Shown: positions 58,641 through 64,000 of the stretch, one piece after another
Numbering within the stretch: position 1 is the first letter of the stretch
How the letters are laid out: every line of letters starts with the position of its first letter
Assembly: GCA_033239005.1 (NCBI GenBank)
Contig: BSQZ01000038.1
Span: 1,741,001 to 1,805,000 of the forward strand
Direction of reading: 5' to 3'
Length of the DNA: 64,000 nucleotides
Origin: Lamellibrachia satsuma
Lineage: Eukaryota > Annelida > Polychaeta > Sabellida > Siboglinidae
Program-made: the position numbers and the translations under genes
The notes under the pieces: generated by a model
Told to the model about the DNA's origin: nothing
Database searches by the model: none
Seen by the model: the letters and a program-made list of their open reading frames with translations, nothing else

Positions 58641-59894
58641 CCTATCAACGAGTCCGAGAGTGACGAAATGATGCAATTATGCTGCATGTTTGGATCCAAT
58701 AAAATATAATGCATTTGTTTTACATTTAGCAATGGTTTGTTTCAATTCAGTATTCTTATTTCATACAACGGAGAAAGTCTGTTACTGTTATCGGGCAAGA
58801 TTTGCCCAATCGGAAGGGGCTTCTTGCCCCAGGTCCAGAACAAGACGCTTCCTCTGGACAATATATTTAATTTACGATACCATACTGTGTTGCCAATCGT
58901 CACTAATGTTTTGGTGTTACATTCTACAACGACACAACAATCGTATGACGGTATAGGTACCACAAAATAGTACGTTTACTGATGACTATAGCCATTTTCC
59001 CTCAAGGGGGGCTACTTGCTCCTCACCCTACCATAAACCATGGCGCTTGGGCAGTCATACGTTCGTATGTTTACACCTGCTACACTTGGTTTATTGCCTT
59101 ATACCTTTCTACAAATAATAGTTCTACGTTTTGGCTCTATACGCTGGGTACACTAACCGGAATGGACCATTAAATGTGCAACGTTACAGTTGTTTTTAAC
59201 TGAGTGTACACTTACCAGGACGATCACCACAGGTGACCGTCAGGCAATCCATATTTCATAACCCTTTCTCGTTTGCCATGCTTACTAACACAATAGTATT
59301 TTGTGTTGTTCATACAAATGGCAGTAAGCATAACCAGGCCCAATAGTATGAGTGGCTTGTATTTATCGGGGGCACTCCTTCCTGGCAGCCTGGGCAGTTT
59401 AATCAAGGGCGGAGGCACGCAAACATGACGTCACCGTCTGCCTTGCGATTATGCTCCGTAATAGAAATCAGTTAATTGTATTATGGGATCAATATATTTA
59501 ATATCCGTGGGTCTCGAACATTTTGTATTTCCACTGGAGATCATCGTTGTTTTGCCTCAGCGATGTGGGCCGATATTTTGTTGCTCGTAACCCTGTGTCT
59601 AACGGATTTGCCATTTAATTAGAATTCCCTCATTACCGCGGGTAGATCTCGAGAAAGGAGTTGTGGTGGGGATGACACGTACTTTATGGGCAGGTTGTTT
59701 AATTGACGAATTGTACTGCAGTGCGATATAGTTTATGGTATTCGAATCAAGACCCTCATGTCCACAACGCCAAGACTCTGCAAGACTCTTGAATTGAATT
59801 GCAGTACAAGTTACTCGAGGTGGGTTGATGTAAAGACAACAGCACAGCGAAGATGCATTTCCCTTGCGTCTGCGTGGAGTGCAGGACTATGTGG

Positions 59895-60130
59895 CGGCAG
59901 CACACGCTAAACACTAGATACAGAGTTTGACTACACGAATGTTAAAAAGTAGTTAGTCAGATGGTTTCAGGACATGAATGTTAAAAAAGTAGACAGTCAG
60001 ATGGTCTCAGGACACGGATGTTAAAAGCAGATAATCAAATGGTTTCTCGACACGAACGCTAAACACCAAATGATAAAACGATGCCAGGAAACGAACGCTA
60101 AACATTAGACAGTCATATGACGTCGGGACA
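59895..60130. repeat. Degenerate tandem repeat of about 39 bp, five copies
   Basis: On the minus strand, variants of 'gtgtcctgagaccatctgac' followed by 'tgtctactttttaacattc' recur five times. The array starts immediately after the coding-looking sequence that ends WDGF at about 60130, like the donor-linked arrays in RAD9. Confidence 0.7.
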
Positions 60131-60291
60131 CAAAAGCCATCCCATAAACATCCCTTCTCGTGATCAAGAGTGAAATTGAACTCGTTTCCAGTTGCCGCAT
60201 CAATCACAGTGGCATTGTTAAGATTTTGCTCAGTTATATCCGAGCGAAAAACGTTCAGCAAATGTAGCCCGCTTCGACTTTTTTCAATACG
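60130..60291 (-). CDS. Possible exon of an unidentified gene
   Basis: The minus strand is open and coding-like, with 'SRSGLHLLNVFRSDITEQNL', 'NNATVIDAATGNEFNFTLDH' and 'EKGCLWDGF', and becomes repetitive right after. A second open stretch lies upstream on the same strand (60981-60625). No domain was recognised, and the splice borders are not convincing. Confidence 0.3.
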
Positions 60292-60624
60292 CAAATGCTC
60301 GGAACATCATCTTTAGCTAATTAACACTATATTTCATAACAGTGAGAAGAGAAGAGAAGAGGCCACACTAGTAAATTATATAAAATGTTGTCCGTGATAT
60401 CCACTAAGAGCTGGCGTGGTCAGAAATCATTGGTTATATGTGGGAAACAGATACTAAATATTTGATAACAGCCATTTAATAACACAATCACACATTCTTC
60501 TTTTTTATTCTTTTGTCCTCTTGCGCCAAAGGTGTCGCGCAGGGCGGAAACACTAGTACGCCATATTCTCTGTCTGTTTCGAGGTATACAACCTTTCTCT
60601 CCATTAAAAAGGTTTTTTCAAAGT

Positions 60625-60981
60625 TTATTTTGGCATTCCCCTTTCCTGGTGAATTTTACTTAAGTACTTCTTAGGGTAGTCTTTCTTGTGGCATGACCCA
60701 ATTATGTCAATCTCTTCTTTCTCTTGGCTGTCGAGATATACCATGTCATTCCAATTTAATAACATGTTGATACGATTATACGGAGAAATGGTCATGGCCA
60801 TAATATATGATTGACGTAGATACATATAAGTGCGGAAAGGTTCCAGTATATGTGAGCATGAAATGACCGCCTTGCAACCGCAATAACAGGCGGACTGCTG
60901 TTTGTGGTTCGACCAGCGATTACAGACGTTATAAATATGTGTTTCATTGATAGACCAATTACAGCTTTTAACAAAGCTCAA
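60625..60981 (-). CDS. Uncharacterised 118-aa ORF
   Basis: The protein starts MSFVKSCNWSINETHIYNVC and has eight Cys in its first 60 residues, a Lys-rich C-terminus, one N-x-T site and no membrane segment. It is not recognised. It could be a coding exon belonging with 60130-60291, or chance. Confidence 0.25.
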   Translation of the reverse strand: MSFVKSCNWSINETHIYNVCNRWSNHKQQSACYCGCKAVISCSHILEPFRTYMYLRQSYIMAMTISPYNRINMLLNWNDMVYLDSQEKEEIDIIGSCHKKDYPKKYLSKIHQERGMPK

Positions 60982-61195
60982 TAAACGGCGACTCTTCTGC
61001 CACTTATTCCGCTGTAGCGACCCATGTCGGTAACCTTCGTGTGTCAGCGTGAACAGGACAACCCGATTATCTCAACCACAAGGACGACACACTGCTGGCG
61101 CTTGAATAGTCGTGCGTGTCACGTTCTAAAACAACACGACAACGTGCAGCCTACGTTACACAGGCATTAAGCCTGGTCTATCGTCTCGCGGCTCT

Positions 61196-61306
61196 CGTCT
61201 CTCGCCCCCCCCTCTACCTCTCCCTCTACCCTCACTCTCCTCCCCCCTCTCCCTCCCTTTCTCTCTCTCTCTACCTCCCTCCCTCCCCCTCTCTCTCTCC
61301 CTAACT
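61196..61306. repeat. CT-rich tract
   Basis: About 110 bp of almost pure pyrimidine on the plus strand (ctctccct-type). Confidence 0.9.
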
Positions 61307-61474
61307 TACTCTAAGTTCAATCTACTTCTCCAATATCTATATCCTTTCCCTCGTGCCACCTCCTACGGTTTTGCTCCAATTCTTGCGAATTTTCAACCAA
61401 ATGACATGCGAATAACAGACATGTACAAGACGTATATAATCGTACGAGCTCGCTTACGATCTTACGAATTTATG

Positions 61475-61862
61475 TTACCAGTCTTACAGGTGTGCATCAC
61501 TTAGGCTTGGCACCAGTCTTACAGGTGTGCATCACTTAGGGTTGGCACCAGTCTTACAAGTGTGCATCATTTAGGGTTGGCATCAGTCTTACAGGTGTGC
61601 ACCACTCAGTGTTGGCACCATTCTTACAGGTGTGCACCACTCAGGGTTGGCACCAGTCTTACAGGAGTGCACCACTCATGGTTGGCACCAGTCTTACAGG
61701 TGTGCACCACTCAGGGTTGGCATCAGTCTTACAGATGTGCACCACTCAGGGGTAGCACCAGTCTTACAGGTGTACACCACTCAGGGTTGACATCAGTCTT
61801 ACAGGTGTGCACCACTCAGGGTTGACATCAGTCTTACAGGTGTGCACCACTCAGGGTTGGTA
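61475..61862. repeat. 35-bp minisatellite, about 11 copies
   Basis: The unit joins 'cagtcttacaggtgtgcacc' and 'actcagggttggcac'. Every copy carries TTACAG|GTGTGC, a donor-like junction on the plus strand. The first copies are the most diverged. Confidence 0.95.
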
Positions 61863-61911
61863 CGTGTGTTCCCACGCTATCTCCGTGTTTCTTTGTATCT
61901 ATCTCATTTTC

Positions 61912-61990
61912 CCTGCCCGCCTGCCTGCCTGCCTGCCTGCGTGCGTGCCCGCCCGCCCGCCCGCCCGCCCGCCCGCCCGCCCGCCCGCGC
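61912..61990. repeat. (CCTG)n/(CCCG)n microsatellite
   Basis: About five cctg units then about ten cccg units, strongly GC-rich. Confidence 0.95.
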
Positions 61991-62814
61991 ACGACACAAG
62001 CCCAGACTTGACACAGCATAACGTTAACCCGGCACGTCGAAGACCACCAATTCATTGCCATCGCGTTCACCAAACACAAAGATTCTTGTAACGACAACAG
62101 TATCGGTCATTTTCATTAGTTTTTCAATTATTCCTTCTCAATGGAAGCGACATCGTTTAATTCGACGGCTTTGTGCAAACTCCCACGCTCAGCTAACCTC
62201 CAATATGACACCGCCTATTAGAGCTGGCGTTGCATTGTTTGCACGAAACTTGGCGACTATTATCGCGCGGGTTTTGTCCCCCTATCACAAACGTCCCGCC
62301 AGTCTGCTCGTCTAATGTGTCAGCGATAGTTCCGACGTTTGTAGGCGCCAATATTTCTAGAAGCAGACGGCGTCAGTAATCAACGTTGTAGATACGTCGG
62401 TGCTGGTCGACGCTTCTCGCTAGGTCCATTCAGTCCACCCTTTTCACTCGTCAATCCCACCATTTCGCCAATCAAATGGGCAACTCGACACTAGGCGTAT
62501 TTGTCCACCACTGTATGTTTTAACTTGCAAGGACCTGCCAAGAAAGGCCAAGCCGAGCCAATCAGCATCAACAAAAGAGCCACTCAACATTGTATCTGCA
62601 TACACAGAGGCACTTTAATTATTTACGTTTCGACTGTGGCTCATCGACCGTAGCATAATCATTTGTGCTCGGTTTCAACAAGTGGACGCAGCCAACGCTA
62701 GATTAGTAGCATTAGGTTAAATTAAATTGTCCGCGCAAGGGTGACTAGCAGCGGCTTACGATATCGCGTCGAAATTAGGTAAGCAAAGTTGTCCAAAATA
62801 GCGTAGTTATTTAT

Positions 62815-62985
62815 TTGTCTAGTGGCCAATACTCCCAAGGTGTCAACCGGTTAGGGTTGTATGTGCATGGGATTGATTGCTGTTTAGTCGTGTTTGTTTG
62901 TTACCGAGTGTGTTGGAGCTTGCATAAATTGTCGTGGTTCTGTGGTGCTAGCTGTATCTAGTACCGAATCTTTTTCATTGTCCGG
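62815..62985 (-). mobile_element. LINE 3' end, second copy of the 48630 family
   Basis: Shares 'tggccaatactcccaaggtg', 'gttagggttg', 'ctgtttagtcgtgtttgttt', 'gcttgcataaattg' and 'attgtccgggga' with 48630-48795. Confidence 0.65.
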
Positions 62986-63141
62986 GGAAATTATGTCAAT
63001 TTGTAAATGTTTACTAATTTCCACAATACAGTGTTTCTTCCATTTTCCTGTGTGTGATCTTACACTGACATCACGTAGAAGAGAACAACGTCTTGTAGAG
63101 TTTCTTCCGAAAGACACAGGCAATGTGGGGTGAAACGAAAT

Positions 63142-63220
63142 TGTAAGTAGGTGGACTCAAACACAGGTCCCCTCGACAGTCCAGTGTTCTAACCGCCGAG
63201 CCACCGCGCACCACGAGACA
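63142..63220 (-). mobile_element. tRNA-derived SINE head
   Basis: The minus strand reads 'gtggtgcgcggtggctcggc', 'ggttagaacactggactgtc' and 'tgtgtttgagtcca', an A-box / B-box arrangement. The B box is imperfect. Confidence 0.5.
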
Positions 63221-63354
63221 GGTAAACGCGAGCAAGACGTGGCTTCGATGAACGATCTGCGAGTCCAAATTGTACCGTGCCGTAGATACGCGCTTCAATC
63301 GCGTCGCACTTGCAGTGCTGTTTGCATCAATGTCTTGTTACGTTACAAGAGTTT

Positions 63355-63655
63355 GTGGACCGCGATGGCGTAGCGGTCAGAGCATCGGACTCTCAATCGT
63401 TTCGAAGCGTGGACAATTTCGTCTACTCCGCGTTGCTCCTGTTCATTCAGCCGTATAAATTAGCACCTGGCGATAGACCGTGGTGGATATGTGAACGAAT
63501 ACTCTTCGCGCAGTAATTACAGCGAGGCTGCATTCTTCCCACAGAAGCAGAGTTAGCGTTGGAACGAACCGCTCTGTTAGGGGGTCAGGTGTAAAACGCT
63601 TTGAACGGTCCTACGAACAAGATACCGCGTTCATAAGAACGTACCTTTTACAAGC
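63355..63655 (+). mobile_element. tRNA-derived SINE, family 1, copy 2
   Basis: The plus strand shows 'gcgatggcgtagcggtcaga' (A-box region), then a decayed B-box region, then the family body 'gccgtataaattagcacctg', 'gtaaaacgctttgaacgg' and 'ataagaacgtacctttta'. These match in order the copy at 19262-19600. Confidence 0.75.
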
Positions 63656-63741
63656 ACGACGCAAACAGAGGTACAGAGGTTGTGTAGACCACCTGATATT
63701 ATTATCGAGTGTCATCTCAGAACGCCGTTCTTGTGTTGCAG

Positions 63742-63882
63742 TGAAGATGACAAGCAAAGTACGACCTGCGCCCAAAGCAAGGCAGCCTTATATCACTCAG
63801 GTGGGGCAGAAGAAGGAGGAGGAGGAGGTTGTGGAAGTGAAGGAGGAAAAAAAGCCAGATCGCAAGTTATTCGAGGGAAAAC
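63742..63882 (+). CDS. First coding exon of an unidentified gene (continues beyond the window)
   Basis: The acceptor ttgtgttgcag ends at 63741. ATG at 63747 opens a frame encoding MTSKVRPAPKARQPYITQVG and then a Lys/Glu-rich stretch ending DRKLFEGK. The exon ends in phase 1 at AAAAC|gtgagt (63882). The presence of an acceptor before the ATG implies at least one upstream 5' UTR exon. The protein family was not recognised; the charged start gives no domain. The intron begins with a tandem repeat of about 21 bp ('gatgattggtgtgacgacat', 63915-64000) right after the donor. Confidence 0.65.
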
Positions 63883-64000
63883 GTGAGTTGTTGATGCACG
63901 CTACAATGATGACGATGTTGATGATTGTTGTGACGAAATTGTTGATTGATGTGACGACATTGATGATTGGTGTGACGACATTGATGATGGGTGTGACGAC

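Overview
Animal nuclear DNA: spliced genes with GT-AG introns, non-LTR retrotransposons, tRNA-derived SINEs, DNA transposons with target-site duplications, and very many minisatellites. The gene content is bilaterian. Minisatellites that straddle 5' splice sites recall a pattern I remember being reported for amphioxus, so a cephalochordate (Branchiostoma-like) is my best guess. That is an inference; another marine invertebrate is possible.

Layout. 1-1.2 kb is a LINE 3' end. 1.7-2.8 kb is a decayed MULE-type DNA transposon with an 8-bp target-site duplication. 4.26-7.48 kb (+) is a six-exon DUF4806-family gene carrying a frameshift and a nonsense codon. 8.4-11.5 kb holds minisatellites plus Penelope-like and RTE-like fragments. 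13.19-34.63 kb (-) is a complete 14-exon RAD9 gene (checkpoint clamp subunit) whose exon phases all join. 34.86-44.39 kb (+) is a complete four-exon VPS29 gene (retromer subunit). The RAD9 and VPS29 start codons lie 229 bp apart, head to head, across a compact CCAAT-containing promoter. A young but frameshifted 3.3-kb LINE with a 13-bp target-site duplication sits antisense in VPS29 intron 1. 47.63-47.99 kb (-) is TMEM218 (ciliary transition-zone protein), convergent to VPS29. 48.6-63.3 kb is mostly repeats and unassigned sequence. At 63.74 kb (+) the first coding exon of an unidentified gene begins and runs off the window.

The most striking feature is in RAD9. Introns 4 and 5 both begin with minisatellites (27-bp and 60-bp units) that are tandem copies of the exon end plus its splice donor, so each intron carries many successive donor-like sites. 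The TMEM218 C-terminal coding end is likewise tandemly copied downstream (64-bp unit). RAD9 also has a duplicated 72-bp in-frame exon and an 11-residue polyglutamine tract.

The genes do not form one pathway. RAD9 works in the 9-1-1 DNA-damage clamp, VPS29 in endosomal sorting and TMEM218 at the cilium base. The shared RAD9/VPS29 promoter is the main functional link visible here.
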